Shown here: in pieces, positions 46,685 to 57,995 of the stretch
How the letters are laid out: the number at the start of each line of letters is the position of its first letter
How positions within the stretch are numbered: position 1 is the stretch's first letter
Source: Diphasiastrum complanatum
Taxonomy: Eukaryota; Streptophyta; Lycopodiopsida; Lycopodiales; Lycopodiaceae
Assembly: GCA_029204225.1 (NCBI GenBank)
Contig: CM055097.1
Location: forward strand, 27,767,192 to 27,831,191
Direction: 5' to 3'
Length of the DNA: 64,000 nucleotides
Position numbers and translations under genes: made by a program
The notes under the pieces: model-generated
Told to the model about the DNA's origin: nothing
Seen by the model: the letters and a program-made list of their open reading frames with translations, nothing else
Database searches by the model: none

Positions 46685-47485
46685 TGTTGGAAGTATTTCT
46701 AGTGAGTGCGGTGGCTAGATCTACTTACGGGTGTAGTATAGGGATGTAGAGATTCGTCCACCTTTTAAGTTTCTACAATAAGCTTCAACGGAAATATGGA
46801 GAGAAATGAGAGCACTACTAGTGCCTGAAACGAAAATAAAGCTAATTAGTAACAACAATAAAAATCCTTGCTAAGGCTTACCCAACTAGCAAGGTGACTA
46901 GACTAATCCTAGATTAACACCCGAAGGGTAATAAAATAAGATTGCGGCTAATACTAAACAAATAAGCAATAATGAACATGCCACAATAAAACCGATGAAA
47001 AGGAGACAAGAGGAGGCTTGAGCACCTTCCTTCAAGCTATGCACCTTCCCAAAGGAAACACACATGAAATAGAATGATAATTCTCCAAAATAGAGAGCAA
47101 GATAGCTTAATCTCAAAAGTGTTATTTACAATGCAAATACCTCTCCTTTTATGGCAAGGAGGGTCTTCCATAAGTGTCTACTAACTTATGGGACTAATCT
47201 GTTTCTAGCCTTTCTAGAACTTCTAACTTAGGATTTAGAACTTCAATTTTCTTAACTTAGGACAACATAAGATAAAATATTTCTAATCTTAAGTTTCCTA
47301 AGTCTAAGTTCTAAATCTAAGTTAAGCTATTTTATTATTATTTAAGCTTCTACTCATGGACTTACAAAATACATGCCATGGATTGAGGTTTATTGACAGA
47401 TACTCATACATGGTCTTACAAAACACATGCCACGGAGTTTTATTATTATTTTTTTATTTTCTCTGTGTTAGCACAGTTGCTAACA
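46685..47485 (-). mobile_element. Element D: 3' LTR
   Basis: 801 bp, plus-strand TGTTGGAAGTATTTC to GTTGCTAACA. It is 89 bp longer than its partner, chiefly because of a block near 47345-47440 that contains two similar copies of a segment with ACAAAAYACATGCCAYGGA. Confidence 0.95.
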
Positions 47486-47497
47486 TTATCCCCCTCC

Positions 47498-49930
47498 TTA
47501 TTGGATTGGTGGTCCCACACCAATCGACACCTTTTTGTCCTGGACTTTTTGTGCTTCTTGGAGACGAGACTGTTGCTGTCGGGAGTGGTAGATGGTCATC
47601 CTGATGCCCTCCATCATTTGCCACCGTAATTTGTTTAGGAAAGGCATGGGTTTGTAATAATGGAACATACCCTGGTGAAAGTCACGGGTTTTCCATAGCT
47701 CCACCATATCAACGTGTAGGGCGGAAGTAAGTGCAGCGCGATAATAGAGCCTTGCAACGTTGATATGGCCGCCTTGCGTGCACAAGGGTTTATTGATGTC
47801 AAGGGCAATTGGGGGTAATCCTCGATCCCAAAAACCTTTGAGTTCTGCCAGAAATGCCACCAAGCCGCAACTATCTACAAAATATCTGACATCGCGATAA
47901 GGATTGCCATGGTGCTTCTGGTAGAAGACTCGGTAGTTGGTGACCATGTCTTCGGCTAAGTTGCCGGTATCGACTCCTGTGAGCTTAGGCCAAAAGATTC
48001 TGTTCTTGACCTTGGTGGCAGAAAACGGTTCTCGCCTCGCTACTGGATAGTAACAAGGATTGGTGCGCATGTAGGAGGGAGCTTCAAGATACCATGCCAT
48101 TGAGGTCTTACTTTGCAGGAAGAGCTGATGGTGCCAGAGAGGTTGTGGATCCAGGAGTTTGACTGTTGCTTTATGTGTTTGACACTGGTCCAAATCTGGC
48201 AGTATGTAGCCACCTCGCTCTTTCGTTGTTGGGTACTTCTTTGCAAACTCCTGAGAGACGCGCAACTCCTTACTTGGTTCTATGGGCAAGATTCTGTGCC
48301 AGATGGTGGGGGCTTCAGAGGCAATCTCGTGTCCGGTTTCTGGATCGGGATCAGGAGATAGAGGAGGCGAGGGGTTAGCTTCTGCAATTCGTTGTGATTG
48401 ATGGAAAAATTGTCGTGGAATGAAGGTGGGTTTAGTGGTGTCAAGGGGGTTAGAAGCGGTGGAAGGGAAAAGAAAATGTTGGGAGCTGGTACCCCCAGAG
48501 CCCGATGGATTGGTTGGTGTTTGAGCTCCTTGCCCCAAGGGTTGGCCTTGAAATGTGGAGCATTGAGTTGCAGGAGGAGGTTGTTGAAATCCTGTGCCAT
48601 CTCCACCATTGGGTCCATCAAAGTGGTGCCTCGAATCATGAAATTGGGTGTGCTTTGCATGAACCGACGGTGTCGACTGGGCAGTAGCCTTTAAGCGTTC
48701 TTCCAGGGTGGCTATGTGCTGGTTTAGGGCCTCGACGGAAGCAATGTATGATTGTTGTAATTTTGAGTGTTGCTCCGTCGTGGCTTTCAGCTTTTGGACT
48801 AGCGTTTGATAGGCCACCATTGGAATGGCAGTTCCCTCAGGGATAGCTGGTGGTGCGAAGTCGTTGAAGTCCACCATTTCCATCTGTTCCTTCATAGCGG
48901 AACGTGCTGCTTGTGAATTAGCTACAGCCTCATCCTTCTCAGCTTTGAGGGTATCGATGGTTTGTTGCATGTTGGACACCTTCAGTTGGAGCTGGTTCTG
49001 GAGATGGAGTAGCATCTGCTGTTGTTGTTGTGAGATTTTGGATCTACAGCTACTGTTGTTTGGTTTCCTCTCCAGCCTTGCATTTTCTTTCTGAAGGTCC
49101 ACTATAGCACCATCGTTGAATTGCCGCATAGTGTGTTGTCCCCCTAGGGTGCCGAATATATTGTATTGGAGCTCATTCACCAACCATAACGCTTTTTGGA
49201 CTGTAAGGGGTAGCAAGGACCAATGTCAGGGATGTTGCGTGTGTAGTTAGGATACGGCATGGGGCTAAATGGTAGAAAATCAGGAGCAGGGCTAGACGGA
49301 GGTGTAGGAAAGGCAGGGAGGGATGATTGTGGATTGAGGGGTGGGGAGAGACTACGTGGCAGAGATTGTTGGATTGGGTTAGTGGTGACAATGGTTGATG
49401 GGAGTGCAGTTAGTAATTGTAAGGCAAAATCATCTACGTTGACTGTGGAGTGAAGTAGGGTGGAGATTTGTACAGGCGAGGGCTTTTGTGGAAGTGTAGA
49501 AGTGAAGCCCGTGTTGAGAGTTAGTGAGGGTGTGGAGGTGACAGTAAACGGTGGGGGTGGTGGTGGGATTGTGGGAGCAAGTGATGGAGAGGAGATTGCC
49601 TGTGTGGACAGAATTACGCCCATAGGGTCAGAGCCAAAACTGCTTGTTGTTTCGGAGCTACCTGCTGCTGCTACTACTGCTTGTCGATGTTGTTGGGCTT
49701 GGTGAAGTAAGGCCACCTGTTGCTCTAGGACTGAGATGGTTTGGGGTTTAGGGTTTAGGGTTTAGGGACCTGAGATGGTTAAGACTCTCTCCGGATTCAG
49801 TATATTCTATCCCGATGTCGCTGGATAGAATGTCATGTGGGACATCTGCTTCTGTGCTGACTGCCTTCCCTTTCTGCTTCTTAGTAGGTGAGGCTGGTGA
49901 GACTGATTCTGTTGTCGGTTGGAGGGTGGC
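47498..49930 (-). pseudogene. Element D: extra ORF 2 (Ser/Pro-rich, coiled coil, conserved C-terminus)
   Basis: Read from 49930 downwards. First come a Lys/Ser segment (ASPTKKQKGKAVSTEAD) and the telomeric insertion at 49743-49767. A Pro/Ser/Thr-rich part follows (49716-49177), then, after a frameshift near 49180-49215, 570 open codons to TAA 47498. These hold a long Gln/Leu/Lys coiled coil (KISQQQQQMLLHLQNQLQLK, MQQTIDTLKAEKDEAV), a Pro/Gly-rich linker and a C-terminal domain (LDPQPLWHHQLF, KNRIFWPKLTGVDTGNLAED, KHHGNPYRDVRYFVDSCGL, ALDINKPLCTQGGHINVARL). The stop overlaps the polypurine tract. The order and a C-terminal segment match extra ORF 2 of element A. The family is not named by me; no transmembrane segment is evident, so an envelope-like role is not supported. 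Confidence 0.7.
49731..49780. repeat. Interstitial telomeric repeat with 11-bp flanking duplication
   Basis: Three TTTAGGG units (within 49743-49767, preceded by GGGG) lie between two copies of CTGAGATGGTT (49731-49741 and 49770-49780). Confidence 0.9.
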
Positions 49931-50632
49931 TCACTTTTTTGTGCTTGGATAAACAACATCCAGCTCCTTGATGGCAGCAGTCGCCTTAGACCCCAATTTC
50001 TTGGTGATCAACATGTGGAGGAGATACGCACATTTGGTAGTTGATTTGCGGGCTTTCAGGGCTCCGCACAGCTTCTCCCCTACCTTCTCAGCCCACTTAT
50101 AATTTTGAGTGGGGTCGTCCATGGTGAGGGTCAGAGAGAAGAGATCGCTTGGTGGGATGCGATCCATCTTGGTGGTATGTACTGCGGCCATGGTGACGAG
50201 GTTCTCTGAGGCGGCCCGTAGATGGGGATCCGTGATGAGTTGGATAGCGATCCCGTCGTTGGTTTGGGCAATGGTTTTGTCGTCGTCTGTCAGAAACTTG
50301 GTGAAGTACTTGGCATCATAGCTGGTGCCCTTGCCATGGATTGTCTCTCCGAGATTAGGAAAGCCGACACTCTGAAGATCCCCCAAAGAGACGTTGATAA
50401 TAGAATAACTGCCAGTCTTGGATGTAATCCGAAAAGTTTGGAACTCATCCGAATAGGTCAAGTAGGCTGCTTGGATGAGGCTCTTGCTCTGCTGGTCCCA
50501 GAAAAGTGTTAGATCAAAGCCAGTGTGAGCTGCTCGGCGTAATTCTTAAGAGAGATCATGATTATATTCTCTGAATAAGGACGAGGGGGTTTACGGCGAT
50601 GAAAGCTCAGTGAGAAATTACGGGAAGCCATG
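49931..50632 (-). pseudogene. Element D: extra ORF 1
   Basis: Starts ATGGCTTCCCGTAATTTC at 50632. After about 40 codons a one-base type frameshift near 50510-50530 moves the reading to the next frame, which stays open to 49931. Recognisable pieces: SLSFHRRKPPRPYSEN, LTLFWDQQSKSLIQAAY, TYSDEFQTFRITSKTGSYSI, KMDRIPPSDLFSLTLTMDD and NYKWAEKVGEKLCGALKAR. The middle and the YKW segment resemble extra ORF 1 of element A weakly but in the same order. No known catalytic motif. Its role is not known. Confidence 0.65.
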
Positions 50633-50706
50633 GCAGCAGTGATTTTAGAGTGCTCTGAGAATTTTGAAAATTTTGAAAAAATTTGGCATGAACTCGAGAG
50701 CAGCAA

Positions 50707-51359
50707 TCTAAAATGAACTCGTGGAGAGAGGGTGGAGACCTATATATAGACTTTTTTGGGCAAGAATTCGCAACTTCACCCAGTAACCATCCTCAGTGTC
50801 CACGATTTGGTAATGATGGTCGCTAATTTTGAGGCATCATTCTGAGGGCCCGCGAATTCTTGTAAGTGATTTGTTTTTGCCAAAAGAGTGAAAACGTCTA
50901 ATAGTGCAAAAATGTATCTGATCAGAATTTGCGGAGGTAATAGAAAAATCGTGAGGATCAATTTGAGCTCCAGCGAATTGTCTACAAATTCTGAGCATGG
51001 ATATCTGATGAAGAAAACTCCATTTTTCGATTTTTTTGATTTTTTCTTCTGAGACAGAATTCATGGAGGCCAAAAATGAATCGTTCTCTGTGAAAAAGGG
51101 GTCAGACGAATGCTATCTGAGATGCTGTGAAAACATTTTGTCTAAAACTAATGACTTTTGTGGTTTTCTCAGAGAAGACTGTTGGTATACATGATCTGAT
51201 AGTATCTTGATGGGTGGAACAACAAATCACAACAAAAAATGTTGTCAAAATGGCATACAAACAATAAAAAGGGAGAAGAAAAAATAAACAGTAGAGAAAA
51301 AACAGCTAATACATATCAAGATAAAAGCAGAGTTCTTTGTATTTTCTTAGTCGACTCCC
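50707..51359 (-). repeat. Element D spacer with AGAATTCG-type units
   Basis: Non-coding interval between integrase and extra ORF 1. It holds AGAATTCGC at 50763, AGAATTTGCGGA at 50923 and AGAATTCATGGA at 51056, with partner motifs GCGAATTCT at 50852 and GCGAATTGT/ACAAATTCT at 50972/50984, plus an AATCGTGAGG block at 50947. The same motif set forms the leader repeats at 57242-57734. TATATATAG near 50742 could be a promoter-like box on the minus strand, but this is speculative. Confidence 0.7.
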
Positions 51360-53390
51360 ATTGACCACAGTGTCGAGGACATCGCCTTGAAGGGTTTGGA
51401 GTTGGATATATCCAGAGGCAAAGATTTCTTTTTATGACGTAAGGTCCTTAGTCCGAAAATTTCAGTTTGTCTTTGAAGGCTTTGGCCTGGTATAGCAGGA
51501 CCTTATTGCCCACCTGAAAATCTCTAAGTTCAATGATTGATCATGCCATGCTTTTTGTCGTCATTTGTGGACTTGTTGAGCATGGATGCTGATCCGTCAT
51601 GTTTCACAAAGTTGCTCCAGATGGAATAACCTATTTGCTAGATTCTAAGGAGTATCGAGCTTAAGGTTGTAGGCTACTCGAAGGGAGGGAATATGGAGTT
51701 CCACAGGCATAACGGTTTCTTGACCATATGTGAGCTAGAAGGGGGTTAAGCCTGTAGCTCGCTTCGGGGTAGTGCGATAAGCCCAGAGAGCAGCATGGAG
51801 TTTGAGCTCCCAATCAGATCGGCTGGATTCGACGGTTTTGGTGAGAATGCCACATAGGATTTTATTGGTGGATTCTGCCTGGCCATTGTAGCGTGGATAG
51901 TATGGGAAACCTTTGCGATGTACTACAAAAAATTTGGAAAGAAGATCTGCTATGACAGAGTTAAGGAAATGTGTGCCCCTATCACTGATAAGCTCTAGAG
52001 GACATCCGAACCGAACTATAACATGTTCGTAGAGAAATTTGGCGGTGGAACGAGCATCAGCATTGCTAAAAACTCTTGCTTCAACCCATTTGGTGCAGTA
52101 GTCCGTAGCTACTATGATGTAACGAGATTGTGTGTATAGAGCAGCAAGACTAACAGGTTCGACATAATCAATTCTCCATTTCTGAAAAATTTGATCAGTG
52201 GTTACAGGGTGTAAAGGCATGTACTCTATTTTTTGAAAGCGTTTTGTGCGTTGGCAGACATCACAAGCCTTAGTGTAATTGTGCATATCCTTGAAGAGTG
52301 TTGGCCACCAGAAACCGGCCAAGAGGATTTTCTTAGCAGCTGTTTCAGAAGAGAAATGGCCAGCACCAATACCTTCATGAGTGAGGGAAATTACAGGGGG
52401 TATTTCTTCTTCAGTAAGACATCGTCGGATAATTCCATCTAACCCTTGCTTGTAGAGTTGTCCCGCAATTAACGTATAAGGTTTAGTTTTGAGGACCAAT
52501 GCTCCTTGTTCGGGTTTAGAGAAGGAAGGATCCATCTGGCCTGAAGTTAAATATTCGGTAATATCCTTAGCCCATACAGGTGTAGAGTCAACTTGGAAAA
52601 GGATTGCATCTGGTAAATCATTGTTGATGTCTTGATCAGGGGTAGGAAGGTTAGGGATTCGGGATAGATGATCTGCTAAAAAATGCTGAACTCCCTTATG
52701 AACCACAATCCTAAACTCAAATTCTCTCAATAATAGGATCCATCTAGTAATACGACCTGTGGTGCAGGTCTTGTTGATGAGATACAACAGTGCTTGATGA
52801 TCAATGAAGAACGCAAAGATTTTTCCTAGAAGATAATGGCGAAACTTCTGAACTGCATATACCATTGCCAAGGCTTCGCGTTCAATAGTGGTATAATTGA
52901 CTTCAGCAAGTATCAATTGTCGACTAAGAAAACGAATTGGGTAATCCTTTTTGAATTCTCTCGGTTGGGTGAGCACTGCTCCAATGGCATACTTGGATGC
53001 ATCGGTATGCACATGGAATTCTTTAGAATAATCAAGAGCCCAGAGGATGGGTGCTTTGGTAAGGGCTTCTTTGAGTTGATTGAAGGCGACGTGTTGTTCA
53101 TCCGTCCATTTGGGAACTACAACTACTTTGTAGATTAAGCGTGATTTGTTAGCGAAATCAAAAATAAAGCACCGATAGTAGTTGGCGTAGCCAAGGAAGG
53201 AGTAAACTTCACATATCGTACGTGGTTCCGGTAGATTTTGAATGATAAGGATCTTTTCAGGGTTAGTGGCAATGCCATTTTGTGAGATAATATGTCCTAA
53301 CACAATAGCATGGGTTACCCAAATCTGGCATTTTTCAGGATTAAGAGAGATACCGAAGCGTTGACATTGGATAAAAACAATTTCGAGCAC
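51360..53390 (-). pseudogene. Element D: RT thumb, RNase H and integrase
   Basis: A 551-codon clean frame (53390-51735), then a damaged C-terminus to about 51360. The RT thumb has NPEKCQIW and LGHIISQNGI. RNase H has HTDASKYAIGAVL (Asp), TIEREALAMVYAVQKF (Glu), FFIDHQALLYLINKT (Asp) and HFLADHLSR. Integrase has the zinc pattern HEGIGAGH...CDVCQ, then core residues Asp (RIDYVEP), Asp (SDRGTHFLN) and Glu (NGQAESTNK), all kept. Past 51735 a shifted frame ends with GYIQLQTLQGDVLDTVVNGS, the C-terminal domain. It is the best-preserved pol segment of the window. Confidence 0.92.
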
Positions 53391-53393
53391 AGA

Positions 53394-54627
53394 CTAATGA
53401 CGTATTTCTTTGGAATGTGCTCCTAAATCATCCAAGTAAACTTCTAAGGTATCACCCATCTGCTGAGAAAAGGCCGCTTGCATAACACGTTGGAAGGTTC
53501 TAGGAGCATTGTAGAGACCAAAAGGCATGACTTTCCAGTAGAAGGTTCCCCGTTCTGTGGCAAAGGCGATTTTGTGTTGATCTTCTTCAACGATTTGGAT
53601 CATATTATATCTGCTAAAGCCATCTAAGAAGGAGTAAGCCTCATCTCCTGCTAGATTTTTCTAAGATGGATTCTTCGAAAGGTAATGGAAAATGATCACA
53701 TTCAGTTATGGCGTTAAGTTTCTTAAAATCGACACAGATCCGGAGTTTTCCATTTTTCTTGGGGACGATGACAATTGGGGAGACCCAGTCAGCATGCTCA
53801 ATTTCATATATAAATCCCGCATCTAAAAGGCGTTGTAATTCTTCTTTAATCTTGGCCTTATAGATGGGATTGCATCTATACGGATGACTCGCAGTGGGCC
53901 TCGCACCCGGTTTAAGTGGGATACGATGCACAACTACTTGGGGTGAGACGCCTTTCATGTCTTTATAGGTCCAGACAAAGATATGTCGATATTTTTGCGG
54001 GAGCTTTTCAAGCCATCTTCGTTGTTCGCGATTGAGATGCACTCCGATGTGGAAAAGATATTGGTTGGTTTCATTTGGCTCACTCAGGGAAAGGGTTATG
54101 ATTTGTGCAGGGCCTTCGTAGGGTGAATTACCGGTGGGCTCACGTTGAGCTTGGGGTGATTTGATTGTGACATCCTCGATCGTATAGTCCTTAAAGTATG
54201 CAGGAACATCATGGGCTGGAGATTCGAGGGGGGGCTTGCCTTTATCTTGCCGAGATGGTGCTTTTTCGGGGATGGGTGTAGGGCTAGAAGAAATCTCAAG
54301 AACTTCTCGAACAGTTGTGAGGTCACCCGGCGGTTGAATTTGAAGTGGTTTTTTCATTTTCTCTTTCATAGTATGACCACATGGTTGAGGTTTTGGTGGT
54401 GGAGAGACAGTTGGTATGTCATGGAGAATCTTGTCATCAATTTGAAAGATAGTCTCCTCCTCATAGAGATCCCATGGATAGTGTGGTCGTTTGGGACAGT
54501 AGAATTTTGTCTCAGATTTTTCACTTGCAACCTTGGCAATGGATTCCACCTTGGAAGCATGTTGCGGATAGGTCTTCAGGGGAAGTGCTTCCATATAGTT
54601 CAGGATCTGAATATCAGAAATGTCCAT
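53394..54627 (-). pseudogene. Element D: pre-RT and reverse transcriptase
   Basis: The 54627-53641 frame carries a linker, then WTYKDMKGVSPQVVVHRIPL and YRCNPIYKAKIKEELQRLL, WVSPIVIVPKKNGKLRICVD and CDHFPLPFEESILEK. A frameshift near 53640 leads to the palm (53640-53394): YSFLDGFSRYN (first catalytic Asp kept), VMPFGLYNAPRTFQRVMQ and YLDDLGAH (second and third Asp kept). A TAG at 53394 separates it from the thumb. Confidence 0.9.
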
Positions 54628-54648
54628 ATCTTCTGGGCAATTCTGAAT

Positions 54649-55400
54649 TCATAAGACGTTCTCGTCATCAATGAATAAATCGTCTGATTCATTAGTAGCT
54701 AGCCATGCAACATTTAGCAGATCATTATGGTGTGGAAGAATATCAACAAAATTGATATTGACGATGGGTGTATCCAGATCAGGTAATTGGTCGTGATCGA
54801 TCGGGTGTGGAGAGGTACAATTATCCTGATGTTGAGCACAGTAATCGGCATTCACACAATCAATGGAATCTAGATTGTGACTCCAGTTTATGATATCAGT
54901 AGATTTAACATAGTGACCTTTCTTCGTGGCTGGACTGGTATGGCTCAAATACTGAGTTGGTGGTTGAGGATCCCTCGTCATGTATGCATGCAGGTTTGAG
55001 TTTACTCGTTGAGTCAATTGTGACAGAATTGTCACGATTACCAAAAGTGAATCGGCCTTTGCTCCAGCATGAACAACTCGTGCATTGGTGAGCCACGGAC
55101 GACCAAGTAGTATTTCATAAGAATAGGCATTATTGGGAATCAAGTACTACAAAGTCAACTAAAAATTTGAGACCTCCTAGTTTGATCAGCACATGCGGAA
55201 GGAACCCGGTAGGTCGGACCACAATTTGATCAGCCATTCGAAGCTGAAAAGTAGGTTTGTCTAGCTTGTCTCTCAGATTCCATTCCATCATGAGGGATGT
55301 GGAAATAATATTACCCCGGAACCTCCATCGAGTACTGCTAAAACTTCACGGGATTGATGATGGGTAGCTGGGATTTTGATGTTGCCTCGTTCGTTGAGTG
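54649..55400 (-). pseudogene. Element D: aspartic protease
   Basis: Near 55340-55300 the frame gives AVLDGGSGVILFP, the catalytic Asp in D-G-G as in element A. Stops and a shift follow, then an open frame 55143-54649 begins with YSYEILLGRPWLTNARVVHA, the conserved protease C-terminal motif, and runs into an acidic linker. The first half is broken. Confidence 0.8.
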
Positions 55401-55406
55401 GATTGG

Positions 55407-57137
55407 TTAGATGTAAGGGCATTTCAGGCAACTCATCAATAGTGGTGGTGGTATTGGATTGGATCTGTTGTTTCCACTGGCCAGCATGCTTTCAGAGGAC
55501 ATGGAAGGGAAGAGTGACATTGGCTTGTAGTAAATCTCCCCAAACTTTGGTACCCTCAAGGGTTTTGCTTTCAAAGGGCTTGTGAGGTACTTTATGGGAA
55601 GAGGAAGATTGTTGGTTGGCATTACAGATTTGCTGGCGATACTCATGATGCAGCCGAATTTCTTTAGATGGGTGAGGATAAATATCGGGGTTGAATCATC
55701 ACTTAGAGGAACAGCCTGCAGTTGAGTTTTGCTGGGTGCAAGTGTAGGGGCTTGGTGTTGGCTTTGTGCCCGAGTCAAGACCCAAGTAGGATGAGTTCCA
55801 ACTGGTAAAGTTTCTACTTGCACTGAACAGACTGGAGCAGCAGGTTTGGATCGGGATGGGCAGTCCTTCACGTGATGTCCAATACCACAATTTTCACAAG
55901 TTGGAGGGAAACAGAGTTTATCTGGGCAGCGAATACTAGGATGTTTACCTGCATAGATAAAGCATCCTCGTATTGCGGGTAGTTGATGTGCAGCAAAGAC
56001 AGTTTGGTTTGGATTGTAAGCTTGGGCATTGGGATCCAATGGTTGAGCATTAGAATCATAGGTATAATAAAACAACCGTTTCAGTAGAGTACTGCGGTTG
56101 AGTATTGTCTTCCACATAATATGTGGCCGGATCGATGGTATTCGGATCAAGGTAATGGACATCGTTTTGTGGGGCAGATTAGTTAACAACAAACTGTTGA
56201 CGTGGGGATGGGTATTGATCTGGTGCAGGTGGTCATGGTTGGTAAACCCCTGGTCGTGGCACAGGTTGTTGTGGCGGGTAGGGGCGGTAAGCTCGATAAA
56301 CGGTGGGTCTGGTGGCTATTGGGAAATGATCTCGCAGTTGAGGGCATTCATTAGCAGTGTGATGCTGTGAGCAAATTGGACACCAGACATTTTCTCTTGC
56401 TGGAAAGGATTTCTTAGCAATCTGTTTCATGGCGGTTTGGAAATCGATAGTGAGTTTATCCATATGAGATTGTTGAGCTTTTTGCCAGGTTTCCATTTGA
56501 TGTAGAAGTTCAGAAGACTGAGCAATATTATCAAACTTCGGGTGATTAGGAGATTCTTATATTTCTTTTCACGATGGTCAAAGTCATCATCGGAACCTTC
56601 GTCTTCTTCACGGATAGCATCGATCATCACATCTTTAAGTTGATCATAAAGGTCAACTGGTTTGAGATCACAGCGGATGTTTTTAGGCAATCCAACTAAA
56701 AATAGTTTTATGGCCATTTGTTCGGTGATATTTTTATCAACACATTCTACTTTGAGACGTTTAAAATGCTCAATGTAGTTTCGAACAGACTCTTCGGGAC
56801 ACATCTTGATATGAGTAATTTGAATGAACGGGCTCTGAGTCAGTTTGGATGGTTTGAAATGCTTGATGAGAGCATCCTTGAGGGTGGTCCAAGAAGCAAG
56901 ATCAGGAGTTTCGAGATTCAAGTACCACTCCTTGGCGGTGCCATAGAGTACCATGGAAAATAGACGAAGCTTTTCAGTTTCAGAGGTATCTCCATAAAAA
57001 CAGCATTCATTATCAAAGTCTTGGAGAAATCGGACTGGATCAGATTTGCCATCGTACTTTGGTGCATCGATACGTGAAATTCTTCATTCCATTCGTGGAG
57101 GAATCAGATTAGAAGATTCAACACAATCACGAGACAT
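55407..57137 (-). pseudogene. Element D: gag
   Basis: ATG at 57137, with a TGA at codon 18. The frame continues to about 56427: RIDAPKYDGKSDPVRFLQDF, MVLYGTAKEWYLNLETPD, ESVRNYIEHFKRLKVECVD, LFLVGLPKNIRCDLKPVD, DAIREEDEGSDDD. After frameshifts come two CCHC-like knuckles, CPICSQHHTANEC (about 56380) and CENCGIGHHVKDC (about 55890), both with spacing C-X2-C-X3-H-X4-C. A Pro/Gln-rich tail and FGEIYYKPMSLFPSM end the polyprotein at 55407 before the protease. Confidence 0.88.
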
Positions 57138-57980
57138 GATGCAGAATACAGATGAGCAGGGCAGGACTGTACTTGGCAAAAAGGGTAGTTTGTTTGCAGA
57201 ATGGATAGTGTAGGACAAAAACTGGACTTTTTGATTGTTATAGAATTCGTGGACAGGTTGAGAAATCGTGGAGAGGCAGATAAATCTAACTGTAATACTC
57301 GCGAATTCTGAACAAGTCTTCTGAATGTCAGAATAGTGATTTTTTGAGATTTTTTAAAAAAAATTTGGCATTTCAGAATTCGCGGATAGTACAGGGAAAT
57401 CGTGCTTTGTGAGGACGAATTCTTAGGCTTAATGGCAAATTCTAACAGAGAGGTTTGACTGGTAGATATTAAATATAGAGAAAAATGTGATGTTCTGTCA
57501 GTAAACGGGCAAAATCTGTGAGATAGAATTCGTGGAGCTGTTGAAGGATTGATCTTAATGAGATCTAGCTGCAGTGAAGTCGGCAAATTCTAGGACAAAG
57601 ATTTTGATGAGAAATAAGGGATTTTGACAGTATAACAAGCTGTTTTCTCAAAATCTGACTGTGGTCAGAATTCGTGGAGGTGATAAAATGAAAGGTCAAG
57701 GTCTGTTAGGGCTGCAGACAGACTGGCGAATTCTGATATACATGTTTGGTTGTGAAAAATGTCATTTGGGTCACTTCTTTTGAAGAAAATGCCCAAGTTG
57801 ACTCTTTTGTTGCTTCCCCCCGGTTTGAGAAGTTGCTTCGTAGCTCGTGTAGGACCTGGAGAGACGACGTGTGTTGTTTGTTGGTAGATAGAGATAAGCA
57901 CACAAGCAAACATACAACACGGAAACAAGAAATAAAAGAAAAAAAAGGAGAAGAATCTAGGTAGAAAAATACTTAAAAAG
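57138..57980 (-). repeat. Element D leader: four units of spaced inverted motifs
   Basis: In plus-strand coordinates AGAATTCGYGGA occurs at 57242, 57375, 57525 and 57667. Each is followed 58-60 bp later by GCRAATTCT (57301, 57435, 57583, 57726), an approximate reverse complement. The unit period is 133-150 bp. A third block GAAATCGTG follows about 20 bp after the first two openers. No gag coding overlaps it. Confidence 0.85.
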
Positions 57981-57994
57981 CGGCAACGGCGCCA
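57981..57994 (-). other. Element D: primer binding site (Asp-tRNA type)
   Basis: Minus-strand TGGCGCCGTTGCCG, starting one base after the 5' LTR end, typical of Tat/Athila-type Gypsy elements. Confidence 0.9.
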
Positions 57995-57995
57995 A

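Noticed and set aside
48398-49705. Plus-strand open frames opposite extra ORF 2 of element D
   Set aside because: Gly/Trp/Cys-rich antisense shadows of Pro/Ser/Gln codons; the element is read on the minus strand.
47498-49930. Extra ORF 2 of element D as an envelope gene
   Set aside because: No signal peptide or transmembrane run is visible; the region is dominated by Gln-rich coiled coil and Pro/Ser linker.
50742-50750. Firm promoter call for extra ORF 1 of element D
   Set aside because: A lone TATATATA-like string in AT-rich DNA is not evidence enough; kept only as a remark.
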